From Candidatus Fermentithermobacillaceae bacterium (lineage in GTDB: Bacteria > Bacillota > Sulfobacillia > Fermentithermobacillales > DUSS01): DNA of 64,000 bases. Shown here piece by piece: positions 1 to 8,728 of this stretch. Location: contig DUSS01000009.1 of the NCBI GenBank assembly GCA_012842495.1, positions 1 through 64,000 of the forward strand, read 5' to 3'. Below the pieces are notes generated by a model. It was given only the letters and a program-made list of their open reading frames with translations. It searched no databases and was not told the DNA's origin. The stretch's first letter is position 1. Each line of letters starts with the position of its first letter. The position numbers and the translations under genes were made by a program.

Positions 1-2
1 AG

Positions 3-450
3 ATCGCACGGAGACTCGAGGAGCATCCACAGGCAAAGGTGCTCCTGAGCATTCCTGGTGTGGGCGCCATCACGGCGGCTGCCATATGGGCCTGGCTGGG
101 AGAACCCAATAGGTTCCGCACCGGGAAGCAGGTGGCATCCTACGCCGGCCTCGACCCATCGGTACATCAATCGGGTGAGACCTACTACCACGGGAGGATC
201 AGCAACAACGGAAACCGGCTCCTCAGGACCCTCCTCATCGAAGCAGCTCAGACACTGGCGAGGTACGACCGCGGGCAACTTGGTGCGTTCTTCCGAAGGA
301 AGTGCCTGCAGATCGGCGCCAAAAGGGCGATCGTTGCGCTTGCCCGCAAGCTCGTGGTACTGGCCTGGAGGATGCTCCAGCGAGGGCAAACCTATAGGGA
401 GCAAGTACCCGCCACAACGCAAAGGAAGCAAACTCCGCTTCGTAGACTGA
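3..450 (+). mobile_element. IS110-family transposase, C-terminal part (runs off window start)
   Basis: The frame is open from the window edge and reads the C-terminal Transposase_20 domain of IS110/IS1111 elements. Visible are the SIPGVGAITAAAI helix-hairpin-helix-like motif, then YAGLDPSVHQSG and GNRLLRTLLIEAAQ, and a Lys/Arg-rich helical tail. The N-terminal DEDD part lies outside the window. The frame has no stop near the expected end and runs on to about 689, so the element's 3' end was lost or frameshifted where it meets the MATE remnant. IS110 elements insert without terminal inverted repeats, so the boundary cannot be placed from repeats. Family assignment is firm; the exact end is not. 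Confidence 0.85.
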
Positions 451-489
451 GCCATAGAACGACGCCGCCCAATCCGCTGCGCAGTTTCT

Positions 490-1150
490 ACAAAGCTTCT
501 TTTCGCCCTGATACGGACACTCTTCGAGGCGTCCTCAAGGTCGGATTACCTGCATCAGGCGAAAGACTGACCCTGAGAGCTGCTGAGAATCCTCTACACC
601 AGCTCCGTGGCAAGCCTTCGGACCCACGCTTATGCCGCCCACCAGATCGCTTTGCGCATCGAGTCGGTCTCCCTCACTATCGCTTTTAGTTTCGGAGCTA
701 CCAGCACCACCCTGGTGCGCCAGTACCTCGGTTTTGGAGACCGGAGAAAAGCTGAGATGCCGGTACGCAAGTCCCGCAATACGGCCTCAGCCGCCATGGG
801 TCTGGCAGGATTAGCGCTGTTTTTTGCAGCTCCTCAGGTAGTCAGGTTGTTCATTCCGGATAACCCCACGGTCATTCGTCTTGGAAGCACGGCTTTACGA
901 ATCGTCGCTGTAGCTCAGCCTTTCATGGCGATCAACCAGGTGCTCGCCGGCGGTCTAAGGCGGCCTGGGTTATGTAAATTACGTGCGCGAGCGCCTAGGG
1001 GTTAGAGTAGTTCTTACCTATCTCTTGGCAACCGTCCTGGGACTCCAATTTCCCGGTGCCTGGTACGCCATGGTATCCGACCTCATCATGCGCTCCGTTC
1101 TCTTCCAGCTCAGGTTCCGTACAGGCCACTGGAAACGGATAGCGGTGTGA
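490..1150 (+). pseudogene. MATE-family efflux transporter, C-terminal half, frameshifted
   Basis: Three frames must be joined to read one MATE protein. The first frame (about 490-577) gives a VLKVGLPAS...ERLTLRAA segment. The second (about 577-960) gives the typical THAYAAHQIALRIES run and transmembrane helices up to FMAINQVLAGGLR. The third (about 960-1150) gives GYVNYVRERLGVRVVLTYLL, ending at TGA 1148-1150. Only about 220 of the usual 450 residues are present and the N-terminal half is missing upstream, where the IS110 transposase now sits. Intact members are Na+- or H+-coupled multidrug exporters; this copy is almost certainly non-functional. Deletion next to the IS element is the simplest cause. 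Confidence 0.8.
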
Positions 1151-1163
1151 AACGGCTCGAACC

Positions 1164-3056
1164 CTACCCCACCATCCTCAACCTGCACCTCGCCGGATCT
1201 ATCGCCGTCAAAACAGGCCTTACCATATGCCCGAAACTAACCACGGCCTGCCCCGGAGCCAGGGTAGGCAGCTTTCGCCACATGGACGCGTCAACCCCAG
1301 CGATGACGCGGCTGAGCTCATCGATTACTCCAGTATCAGTGATCTTGTGGAGTATAAAGTTGTTGACGAGCCCCAAAATCTCCCGCGGTAAATGCTGAGG
1401 AAGCTGGCTCACGAAGACCAGCCCCAGCCATCTCTTCCTTCCGCGCCGGGCGATTCTGGCCACCTGCTGGAACACGTTGGGCATCTGCGATATCCGGTCT
1501 TTGCTCAGGAATTCGTGAGCTTCCTCGATGATAACCAGGGTTCTCCTGGGAGGTATGCTTTGCCCGGTAACCGGTCGTCCCGTGGGGTGGGGAGCACCCC
1601 AAAGTACCGCCGGGCTAGCCGCCGCTGCCGAACTACCTTCTGCCCGACCCTCCCTCTGCCCCTCCTGATACGCCCTGTCCTGCGCCTCGAGGATCCCGCC
1701 CAGGATATCGCTGATGACAAGGTTGTTTAAGATAGGAGAGTTCGTATCGGATAGGTCTATGATGCTCACCCGGCCAGGCTCGGTGAGGGCCGAGTAATCG
1801 ATGGGTTCGGCTGCGGGATTGTCGAAGACTCTGGTCCGGTGGATTTTCCAGAGCTTTGATAAAAGTGCCCGCCAGCTAGAAGGGTGATCCGCTTTGACCG
1901 CCCCCACCGCCGCCATCAGAGCATCCCGGTTCTCCTCGAGCAGGGGATTGTACGGGCTAAAAGTTTCCGGGGTTTTGGACACCTGTGCGAGAAACGCGCC
2001 CACCACGTCCGTCAACAGCGAAAGGGTCATCCCCGGATATCCCCGCTCCATTTCGTCGATTTCCAAGGTTGCCGCTTCGTCTGCCGGTCCTCGCGGGAAT
2101 ATCTTTAGGGAGCTCAGGAGCCCTTTGAGGACATCGTAAGCCTGAAAGAACCTCATTTCCTGAGGCTCGCTGAGGCCCATGATTTCGCACACCGTATATG
2201 GCGAGAGGTTCGAAAAGCTGAGACAAAACTGCCGGCGGTCTGGATGTGAGGGGTTCATGGTCTCCCTTCCCACAAGATGATACAGGGTCGTGTTAGCTAC
2301 TCCTTCGGGGGAAAGACCTCTGGCCCTCAACGCCGCCAGCATGCCCGGGTCGGTCGCAGGATCGCATATGGCCGTGTACTCCCCCTCCACGTCCAGGATG
2401 ACTACGGCCATCCCGGCCTTTTGGGCCTGCATGACCAGGGTGCCGATAGTGGTCGACTTTCCCGACCCGGTGGTTCCGAGGACAGCTGTGTGCCTCGGCA
2501 AAACGTCCTTCCGGTCGCTCGGGACCGAAACGGTCATTTCATAACCGACGCAGCGACCCAGCGCGATGTCGCCTTCGGCCTTCAAGATCCTCCGCGCCTC
2601 ATCCTCTTTCAGGAGGAACACCCGACTGTTCGGCCTGGGTCTCCATCTCGGTGGGGTAAGATGCCCGTCGTTTTCTTCTCCGAGGATCTCCACTTCGACG
2701 CGACCGTGATAGTTCGGGAGGAATGTAGCACCCCTCGCGGCGGTGGTAACCATGAGCGGGGTATCCCCTCTGATGCCGTCCGGCTCGGCGAAGGGTCCCG
2801 CCGTCACCACCCCCACGTAAGATCTACCGTCTTCGAGGCTCTTGATCCTGACCAGGGATTGCGACGGGACGTTGCCAAGTTCTCTCTTGGGCAGGATGAC
2901 GCAGACCGTGTTGTCCCGGCTTTCTTTCGTGTCAAAGAGGGTCCGGCCCACAGAGCCCCTGTAGGCCTCCGGCTCCTCCCAGCCCTGCTCATCTTCGAGG
3001 CCTTCGAACACGGGCGGCATCTCTCCGCCCACCCTGGTACTGTCGTTCACCGGCAT
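1164..3056 (-). CDS. herA: HerA-like DNA-translocating ATPase (DUF87 domain)
   Basis: The protein has an N-terminal HAS-barrel-like beta region (about residues 40-170). A HerA/FtsK-type ATPase core follows, with Walker A GTTGSGKSTT near residue 195 and Walker B LVIIEEAHEF near 507, then an arginine-rich RIARRGRKRW stretch. HerA hexamers move along DNA and feed it to NurA for end resection or, in some bacteria, for phage defence. A low-complexity insert rich in Gly, Ala and Ser (about residues 465-500) precedes Walker B. The start is set at ATG 3056, behind GAGGTGAGGGG; a longer frame to 3113 exists. The nuclease partner is encoded just upstream on the same strand. Family is clear; the biological role is inferred. 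Confidence 0.85.
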   Translation of the reverse strand: MPVNDSTRVGGEMPPVFEGLEDEQGWEEPEAYRGSVGRTLFDTKESRDNTVCVILPKRELGNVPSQSLVRIKSLEDGRSYVGVVTAGPFAEPDGIRGDTPLMVTTAARGATFLPNYHGRVEVEILGEENDGHLTPPRWRPRPNSRVFLLKEDEARRILKAEGDIALGRCVGYEMTVSVPSDRKDVLPRHTAVLGTTGSGKSTTIGTLVMQAQKAGMAVVILDVEGEYTAICDPATDPGMLAALRARGLSPEGVANTTLYHLVGRETMNPSHPDRRQFCLSFSNLSPYTVCEIMGLSEPQEMRFFQAYDVLKGLLSSLKIFPRGPADEAATLEIDEMERGYPGMTLSLLTDVVGAFLAQVSKTPETFSPYNPLLEENRDALMAAVGAVKADHPSSWRALLSKLWKIHRTRVFDNPAAEPIDYSALTEPGRVSIIDLSDTNSPILNNLVISDILGGILEAQDRAYQEGQREGRAEGSSAAAASPAVLWGAPHPTGRPVTGQSIPPRRTLVIIEEAHEFLSKDRISQMPNVFQQVARIARRGRKRWLGLVFVSQLPQHLPREILGLVNNFILHKITDTGVIDELSRVIAGVDASMWRKLPTLAPGQAVVSFGHMVRPVLTAIDPARCRLRMVG

Positions 3057-3252
3057 TCCCCTCACCTCATAACTAGTGCTTAGTGCGCCTGTAACGGCGG
3101 CGCCCACACGCAAAACGCCGTAAGCAGCATAACTGTCACCTCATACCGGTCCCGAGCCCGCTTGCAACCACCCACACACGAAAGAGCCGACGTACTCACG
3201 GACCCGGCCACCCTTACGTGCTCGCCTCTCCCGCCGCCCGGACCGGCACCGT

Positions 3253-4503
3253 TCAACCCGGCCACGTGATCTCCCCCGCGCCGAAATAAGCCATCCGGAT
3301 AGAATCCAGGAGCACCTCCGAGGCGAAAGTGGTCCTGCATATGTTTGATGCGATGTCGAGCAGAGTCGGGAACCCCTTGTGCTCCTGGAGGGACGAGTCA
3401 GCCATTGCGATGAGCGCAGCTTCATGAGGGTGCGACGCGGGTGCGTAAAACACTCTGGACCTCGAGTACCGCGAAACCCTGTAAACGCCTATGACGATGG
3501 CCGGACCCACCTGAGCTGCGAAATCTTCCAGCATCACCCTTTGCCTCCGTGGATATCTCCTGCCTCGGAGGATGCGCTCTATCTGTCCCTCCGCAGTGTC
3601 CACGATGGCGTATTCCATGGGCGCGAGCGCGTCACCGATGGTGCTGAGAAAGCGCATTCCCCCGCCCGAAGGTACGAACACAAACTTCTTGTGGTCGAGG
3701 CACAAACGGGACAGGTATTCCAGAGAGCGCTCGAGAAGCTCCGGGCTCCCGCAGCCGGTCAGCAGTTCAACCGGAATCACAGGGCCGTGACCCATCCGCC
3801 ATTCCGCCGTCGACCGGTCCACGAGTATGGCCCTTTCGGCGAAGGCCATGATCCCCCTCCGGGCCAGGTCGGAAAGGCCGCGTTGCAGGGCATCGGATTC
3901 CCCGGAAAGCCTTCGTTCGAGAAGGGTCATGGCCTCTTGCACTGCGTCGCCCGGCCTGAACCTCAAGTCGCGCCGGAAGAGCCGGTGCACCCAGCTGCCC
4001 TGGTCTCCCCTGTACGAAACGAGGCATACCCCAACTTCCACGACATCCAGGGATAGCCCCTCGTGAGCCACGGTGATGCCGTCGCACGCCTCCACCCTGC
4101 CGGGAAACAGGACTTTTTTGTGACACATTTCCAGCCGGTCCAGCGGAACTTTGTACACCCCGGCGCTGGCGGGTGCGCCCGGCCTTTCGGCGAGCCTGGG
4201 AAAGACGAGTTCGCGGACTTGACGTCTCGTCCTGCGCTCTTGCTCTACCGCATCGCGGACTTCCCTCTCCAGTCTTTCGTAGAGCGCCCCCAGGTCGAAC
4301 CCGGTGGACCATGTATCCAGGTTCAGGGTAGCGTTCACATCCTCGCCGAAAGCGTCCGCATAAGCTTGGGCCGTTACCGCCCCAAGAGGCACGTCCGCGC
4401 CTGCAAGGGTCGACTCGTCCGGTTCTACGGGTTCTACGTGGACGATGTCGCCGTCAAGAACACCGGCGCTCGAAGCCGGAAGTTCACCCTTCCGCTGGGC
4501 CAT
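3253..4503 (-). CDS. nurA: NurA-domain nuclease, partner of HerA
   Basis: About 416 residues from the chosen ATG at 4503, which sits 6 nt after GGAGGT; an ATG at 4509 directly abuts that site. A helical region comes first, then the NurA RNase H-like fold. The two acidic signatures are seen: EACDG near residue 141, and a later hydrophobic strand ending LVDRS, matching the catalytic aspartates of NurA. The C-terminus (AYFGAGEITWPG) also has the family look. NurA is a 5'-3' and endonuclease that works with HerA. The herA start is about 200 bp downstream on the same strand, so the two form a likely operon. The protein is longer than archaeal NurA, mostly in its N-terminal 80 residues. Confidence 0.8.
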   Translation of the reverse strand: MAQRKGELPASSAGVLDGDIVHVEPVEPDESTLAGADVPLGAVTAQAYADAFGEDVNATLNLDTWSTGFDLGALYERLEREVRDAVEQERRTRRQVRELVFPRLAERPGAPASAGVYKVPLDRLEMCHKKVLFPGRVEACDGITVAHEGLSLDVVEVGVCLVSYRGDQGSWVHRLFRRDLRFRPGDAVQEAMTLLERRLSGESDALQRGLSDLARRGIMAFAERAILVDRSTAEWRMGHGPVIPVELLTGCGSPELLERSLEYLSRLCLDHKKFVFVPSGGGMRFLSTIGDALAPMEYAIVDTAEGQIERILRGRRYPRRQRVMLEDFAAQVGPAIVIGVYRVSRYSRSRVFYAPASHPHEAALIAMADSSLQEHKGFPTLLDIASNICRTTFASEVLLDSIRMAYFGAGEITWPG

Positions 4504-4642
4504 ACTCATACCTCCCGTCGCTCGCCCACGGCGACTGTGCCCATGCCGCAAGTCCTCAAAAGACGCTAAAGCTGCCATATGGTATTGCCCTCGTTTACCC
4601 AAGGCAACTTCACTTTAGGCGCAAGCGTTATCCCGGAGCTAA

Positions 4643-5491
4643 CTACAATATGTCCGCTCCTTTTGTGGAGCTAGTCCCTTCAAGCCATTCTCTGAAGCTT
4701 CCACGACAACCGCACCGTCGCAATCTGGTTTTGAGATAACCCGCGTACCACCGCGCTACACCCGCGGGCAGTCCATATTTGGTCACCAGAACGCTTGCGA
4801 TACCGGCGCCTGAAGCGTTTGCCGAAACCACAGTAGAAATGGTTTTTCCGTTTGGCCGGTAAAACGCGCCTCCGCCCCCGTCCGGCACACCATCAATCGC
4901 TTGTCCTAACGCCTCCTGAAGGACGCGCCGGGCAGGTGCCAAGAGCTCTAGGGCCAGCATATCCGCTCTGTCTTCGGAGCACAAAATGCGCTCACGAGGC
5001 GTGGCGTTAACGTACGTGCCGAGAGGAATTCCGCATAAGAGGGCATCGACGCGTTCCTCAATGTCTGGTGCTCGCTCGCCGTCGAGCACCGGCCGTATTC
5101 TCTCACCCATCTTCGATAACGCCCGCTCACGAGGGATGAGGTAATCCAGGAGGAAGTGCGAAATCTCGTGGGCGATCGTAAATGAGGTCTCGTTCTCGGG
5201 TAGATCTTTCTCAAGAAAGATTATGCCTGCACCTTTTGACGCCACGAGACAGCCGTAAAGCGGACAGAACGCGTATTGGTCGAGCTGCTCCGCGTTCCGG
5301 CTCGAAGGAAGGTACGCGGCAACCGCGGAGCCAGTCAAGCCCGAAATCCACATCACACCTACGGGCAAGGTCCAGACGCATGCGGTGAAGATGTCTCTCG
5401 GGAAGGTCTCGGGGAGGCCGGAAAGACGCCAGAAAGCTTCGGCTATCTCCTCGTACGTCTGTCCGAGCTCGTGCCATTTGAAGCTCTCCAT
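4643..5491 (-). CDS. ImmA/IrrE-family zinc metallopeptidase
   Basis: 282 residues. The zinc motif HEISH is at about 108-112 and is followed by an acidic helix with EDRADMLALELLAP that supplies the third ligand. A Cys/Arg-rich tail closes the protein. Members of this family cleave repressors or anti-sigma-like partners (ImmA cleaves ImmR; IrrE/PprI cleaves DdrO). The ATG at 5491 follows GGGAGG by 7-8 nt. It is the last gene of a minus-strand set containing an unknown 122-residue protein and a sigma-like protein, which suggests that one of those is its regulatory target. That link is inference; the peptidase call is solid. Confidence 0.85.
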   Translation of the reverse strand: MESFKWHELGQTYEEIAEAFWRLSGLPETFPRDIFTACVWTLPVGVMWISGLTGSAVAAYLPSSRNAEQLDQYAFCPLYGCLVASKGAGIIFLEKDLPENETSFTIAHEISHFLLDYLIPRERALSKMGERIRPVLDGERAPDIEERVDALLCGIPLGTYVNATPRERILCSEDRADMLALELLAPARRVLQEALGQAIDGVPDGGGGAFYRPNGKTISTVVSANASGAGIASVLVTKYGLPAGVARWYAGYLKTRLRRCGCRGSFREWLEGTSSTKGADIL

Positions 5492-5562
5492 TAAGGCGCC
5501 TCCCGGTAGGTAGTCATACCTTCGGCGTTAGCAAACTTCCCACGGTTCCCACTGTTTCCAGC

Positions 5563-5931
5563 CTAATTGGTCCGTTTTGGGTCGGCGACATCGGCAGCCC
5601 TCGCCGCCACGGCCCCACCTGCAGCTACTCGGTCCCAGTACGCAACCACATTAAGCAAGTTGGCCAGGGCAGTCTCACGGGCACCTGTGTACAGAGCGCA
5701 ATCGCGGACGTCCCTTTTGAACTCTGAGGTTCCGACCTCCGGCCGCCCGCATAACGCCAACCGGAGAAAGCTCACGCCGGAGCATCCGAGATACTCTTCA
5801 AGCTGTTGTTCCGTAATGCGCTGGATCTCCATGTACCGGCGAAGTGCGTAGGCCATGAAAGACGGTTCCTGCTGAGCTTTTTCAACGAGAGCCTTCATGA
5901 GACTTATCGTTTCCCCCGAGGGGTTACCCAT
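5563..5931 (-). CDS. Hypothetical helical protein coupled to sigma-like gene
   Basis: About 122 residues, mostly helical, with no family I can name. The segment ALRRYMEIQRITEQQLEEYLGCS followed by a second helix could be a helix-turn-helix or a small repressor fold. The start ATG 5931 lies inside the end of the preceding gene (ATGGGTAA overlap) with AAGGGGAG in front, so translation is coupled to the sigma-like protein. Its position between a sigma-like protein and an ImmA/IrrE peptidase makes it a candidate protease-cleaved regulator. That is inference from context only. Confidence 0.6.
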   Translation of the reverse strand: MGNPSGETISLMKALVEKAQQEPSFMAYALRRYMEIQRITEQQLEEYLGCSGVSFLRLALCGRPEVGTSEFKRDVRDCALYTGARETALANLLNVVAYWDRVAAGGAVAARAADVADPKRTN

Positions 5932-6625
5932 CGGAGCTCCCCTTCCATTTCGCATATATTCGGGCGAGCTTTCGCTTGAGCATCGTCTTCCTCCGCTTGA
6001 CTTCTCTACGCATATCCAAAGGGTCGGAGCAGTCTATAGTCCATATTCTCGCATACTCCGAGTACGATTTGATGCCAGCCAGCATCATCCTTATCGCAGC
6101 CAAATCATCCGCAGAGAAGTTCCGTTCAATTTCGTCCCAGAGCTCCGTATCTGCTCCTTCGTAAAGATCTTTCCGACCGTTCGTCTCAAATTCACGATCG
6201 TGGTCTAGAATCTCTCTCCGGCGTCGATTGCCGCCTTTTTCAAGGAGGTTAAGGAGGTCGCCCTTCGCCGACATGACCAGATACGAAGGTAAGCTCCTCT
6301 TAGAAGCGTCAAAGCGCTCGGGGTGCAGGAGGTAATTCATAAGTGCGTCCGTCGTGGCATCTGTGAGGAGTTCGTCGTCTACTTCGCGCTTAAGGCTTTT
6401 CAATACGCGTTTCACGTATTCCATGTATCGCTCTGCTACTAAGGACCGGGCCACTTTGTTGCCAGCGAGGAGAGCCCGGTGGAGCGCGAGCCAGTCGTCC
6501 CGACCGGTTTCCGCGGGGAACTCGCCGGCACCGGTCTCGCTAGGTAAAACTCTCGCTGCCGGTCCATCACCATCGGAGTAGTCGTCCTGCTGTTGAAATC
6601 CGTCGTCCAGACGCTTTTCCACCAT
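5924..6625 (-). CDS. ECF-like sigma factor region 2 protein
   Basis: 233 residues. After an acidic N-terminal 40 residues comes a sigma-70 region 2-like helical unit: ALLAGNKVARSLVAERYMEYVKRVL, an acidic helix with DATTDALMNYLL, and SLPSYLVMSAKGDLLNLLEK in place of the usual W.t.i..N...d. A basic RRRRE follows. The C-terminal half ends in a Lys/Arg-rich helix, but I see no clear region 4 helix-turn-helix. It may therefore be a divergent sigma factor or a sigma-like regulator. It overlaps the next gene by 8 nt. This stretch is richer in A+T than its neighbours, in line with horizontal gain. Confidence 0.6.
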   Translation of the reverse strand: MVEKRLDDGFQQQDDYSDGDGPAARVLPSETGAGEFPAETGRDDWLALHRALLAGNKVARSLVAERYMEYVKRVLKSLKREVDDELLTDATTDALMNYLLHPERFDASKRSLPSYLVMSAKGDLLNLLEKGGNRRRREILDHDREFETNGRKDLYEGADTELWDEIERNFSADDLAAIRMMLAGIKSYSEYARIWTIDCSDPLDMRREVKRRKTMLKRKLARIYAKWKGSSDG

Positions 6626-6645
6626 AACGGTCCCGGCCTTTCAAC

Positions 6646-6876
6646 TTATTCTGTTCCCTTTTCCAACTTGGTCTCAAGGATCACGTACCGTGGTATCTGC
6701 CCATACAGCTTTGAACTAACTTTGATCCTCTCTCCAACGCCGTACCGTGTAAACTCGCTGCGGCAGTTACATTTAGGTGTTAGAATGTCCTGCCAGAACC
6801 CAAAAAGCTGACCCCAAGACTCAGCCTTGTTGGCAACGAAGGATATGTTCGCTAAAAAAGGCGCATGTTCCTGCAT
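6646..6876 (-). CDS. Possible small hypothetical protein
   Basis: A 76-codon frame ends 20 nt before the sigma-like gene on the same strand. Its composition is protein-like (RYGVGERIKVSSKLYGQIPRY), with one CNC motif. No convincing ribosome binding site precedes the ATG at 6876, so the start may be internal or the frame may be chance. It would be the first gene of the sigma-like/ImmA operon. No function can be suggested. Confidence 0.3.
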   Translation of the reverse strand: MQEHAPFLANISFVANKAESWGQLFGFWQDILTPKCNCRSEFTRYGVGERIKVSSKLYGQIPRYVILETKLEKGTE

Positions 6877-6925
6877 GGTTGGTCATTTCTGCCACACCTT
6901 CGGGGTCCGCGCCCGGGAGGAGAGC

Positions 6926-7954
6926 TCACGCTTCCAGCCTTTTCCTCGACAGTTCCATCATCTTGCCCAAAAACCTCAGTACGGCGCGGAGAATCCCCGC
7001 ACCGGGCACCGCCAGGAAGAAGCCCCAAAATCCGAAGTAATGGCCGCCGATGAGAAGGGCTGTAATGACCGCCAGAGGATGAAGACCTACCCGTCTCCCT
7101 GTCACCCTCGGCACGATGAGCGTCGCATCGATTTGCTGAATGAAGAGTACGGCGATGAGAGTTTTTACTGCGGTGATGGGGGATTTTGTGAGCCCCACGA
7201 CGATCATGGGGATGGCAGCTGCGATGGGTCCGAAATACGGTATGAACTCGCCGAGCCCCGCGACGACACCCAGGACTGCTCCGTAGTTAAGACCCAGGAT
7301 AGCCGCGGCTATCCACACCATTACCGTGACTGTAAGAGCAACGACCGCCTGCCCCCGCACAAAACCGCCTAGTACCATATCGATTTCGTGGAAAAGTTCG
7401 AGGTAGGGGTCGGGAAGTCTCGAGAGCCGGACGAGGACCGCTTTTCTCCACGAGTTGATATCTTTGAGGATGTAGTATCCGATGACCGGCGCCAGGAGTA
7501 CCTTGGTCACCGTCTCGGCTGACGCTGCGACGTTACGCACGATATTCCTGGCGAAAGCTTCGGCGCCAAGCCGGAGCTCGTCCAAACTCTGCAAAAAGGA
7601 CTGCTCAACTCCCTGCGGGACGCCGTATCTCCGGAAACTCTCTCTCAAACGTCCCAGAAGCCCGGTAAGCATTTCGCTGTATCGAGGAATGGCAGAGGCG
7701 AGTTCCTGCACGTCCCGCAAGAAGTTGGGCACGAAGTAGGCTGCCGCAAGGCCCAGCACCACCGCGATCATCAGGTAGGTCAGGAGGATCGCCTGGGCCC
7801 GCTTCATGCTGCGGGACAGGTAACTAACTGCGGGCTCGAGGACGTAACTCAAAAAACCACCGAGCAAAAACGGCAATATGACGGGCCTCGCGAGGAACAC
7901 GAAAAGGAAAACGCCCGCCAGGGCGAGGACGATTCGTAGCACTTTCTTCCCCAT
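6926..7954 (-). CDS. AI-2E family transporter (YdiK/YtvI/PerM type)
   Basis: About 342 residues with seven or eight hydrophobic helices in the AI-2E/UPF0118 layout: an N-terminal pair (VLRIVLALAGVFLFVFLARP, PFLLGGFLSYVLEPAV), a central soluble segment with helical repeats, then the C-terminal helices. The family hallmarks LGEFIPYFGPIAAAIP and LFIQQIDATLIVPRVTGRRVGLHPLAVI are present. Family members include autoinducer-2 exporters, Na+/H+ antiporters and sporulation-linked YtvI, so the substrate is undefined here. ATG 7954 follows GGAGAG closely; a GTG at 7990 is the alternative start. In this region genes lie tail to head on the minus strand. Confidence 0.85.
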   Translation of the reverse strand: MGKKVLRIVLALAGVFLFVFLARPVILPFLLGGFLSYVLEPAVSYLSRSMKRAQAILLTYLMIAVVLGLAAAYFVPNFLRDVQELASAIPRYSEMLTGLLGRLRESFRRYGVPQGVEQSFLQSLDELRLGAEAFARNIVRNVAASAETVTKVLLAPVIGYYILKDINSWRKAVLVRLSRLPDPYLELFHEIDMVLGGFVRGQAVVALTVTVMVWIAAAILGLNYGAVLGVVAGLGEFIPYFGPIAAAIPMIVVGLTKSPITAVKTLIAVLFIQQIDATLIVPRVTGRRVGLHPLAVITALLIGGHYFGFWGFFLAVPGAGILRAVLRFLGKMMELSRKRLEA

Positions 7955-8042
7955 TGCTCTCCGGTCGCCTTCCGCCCTGCTCGCTCTCACCCGGTCACAA
8001 CGACGCGGCCAATCTCACAAACCCGGGTTCCGGGGCGGTCCG

Positions 8043-8258
8043 TCATTGCCGGGCAAACTTCGCCACTCTTCCGGCGGTCGCGGCCGCACGCCTGAATGTT
8101 TCCCTGGCCTCTCTGGCTCTTCTGGCCACCATGGTTTTGGCCTTCTCCATAGCAGATGGCTTTGGCCTCATCATCGACCGGAAGAACAGGGCAACCCCCG
8201 TGGCTAGCCCGATAGAAGCGCCGATTAAGACGCCGTTCCAGAATGTCTTCCTGGTCAC
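8043..8258 (-). CDS. Small YtxH-like membrane protein
   Basis: 71 residues, starting GTG 8258 with GGAGGGGG about 8 nt ahead. One Gly-rich transmembrane helix near the N-terminus (FWNGVLIGASIGLATGVALFF) is followed by a basic amphipathic tail of repeated Ala/Arg/Lys helices. This is the outline of YtxH/DUF948-type general stress or cell-envelope proteins, though similarity at this length is weak. It lies between the zinc-ribbon protein gene and the AI-2E family gene on the same strand. Confidence 0.6.
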   Translation of the reverse strand: MTRKTFWNGVLIGASIGLATGVALFFRSMMRPKPSAMEKAKTMVARRAREARETFRRAAATAGRVAKFARQ

Positions 8259-8288
8259 TGCGATTCCCCCTCCGGGTCGAGCCTGGAA

Positions 8289-8567
8289 CTACGATTTCGT
8301 TCCTCTCTGAAAACTGTGTACAGTGTTATCACGGATAGAACCCAGTTCCGTCTCGTTGGGCGATCTGACCGACTCAAGGACGGCGGCACCTTCGGGATCG
8401 ATGGAATAGATCCGTACGAAACTCCCCTGCACGTGAAATTCGACGTTGCAGTCCCAGCAGTAAAACTGGTCTTGGCCGATCCGTCCCGTGGACCGGCTCC
8501 CGCACTTGGGACACCTCAATACAACCGACCCCCGAAGACGATCCTTCCCGAAAAAGGGAGGAATCAT
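8289..8567 (-). CDS. Zinc-ribbon protein of unknown function
   Basis: About 92 residues from the ATG at 8567; an open frame extends to 8732 but its first 55 codons look non-coding. A treble-clef-like zinc ribbon is plain: CPKCGS, 14 residues, then CWDCNVEF. A short acidic tail follows, with beta strands reading SFVRIYSIDPEG. Many Bacillota have such small single-ribbon proteins of unknown role. The start is uncertain because the nearest GAGGG is 13 nt away. It follows rarA on the same strand. Confidence 0.55.
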   Translation of the reverse strand: MIPPFFGKDRLRGSVVLRCPKCGSRSTGRIGQDQFYCWDCNVEFHVQGSFVRIYSIDPEGAAVLESVRSPNETELGSIRDNTVHSFQRGTKS

Positions 8568-8728
8568 AAGTCGCGCAGTACCCTCACAGTCATGGCTACA
8601 GCACGGCTGCAGACCAGAAGCCCCCGTGGTATCAAAGTGAGGCGGGTTTAGGCGCAAACGACTCCAACCCAGACCTGTCAGCGACGAACGGTACTGGCTT
8701 CCCTGCAGAGACGCTTCGGCCCTCAGTA

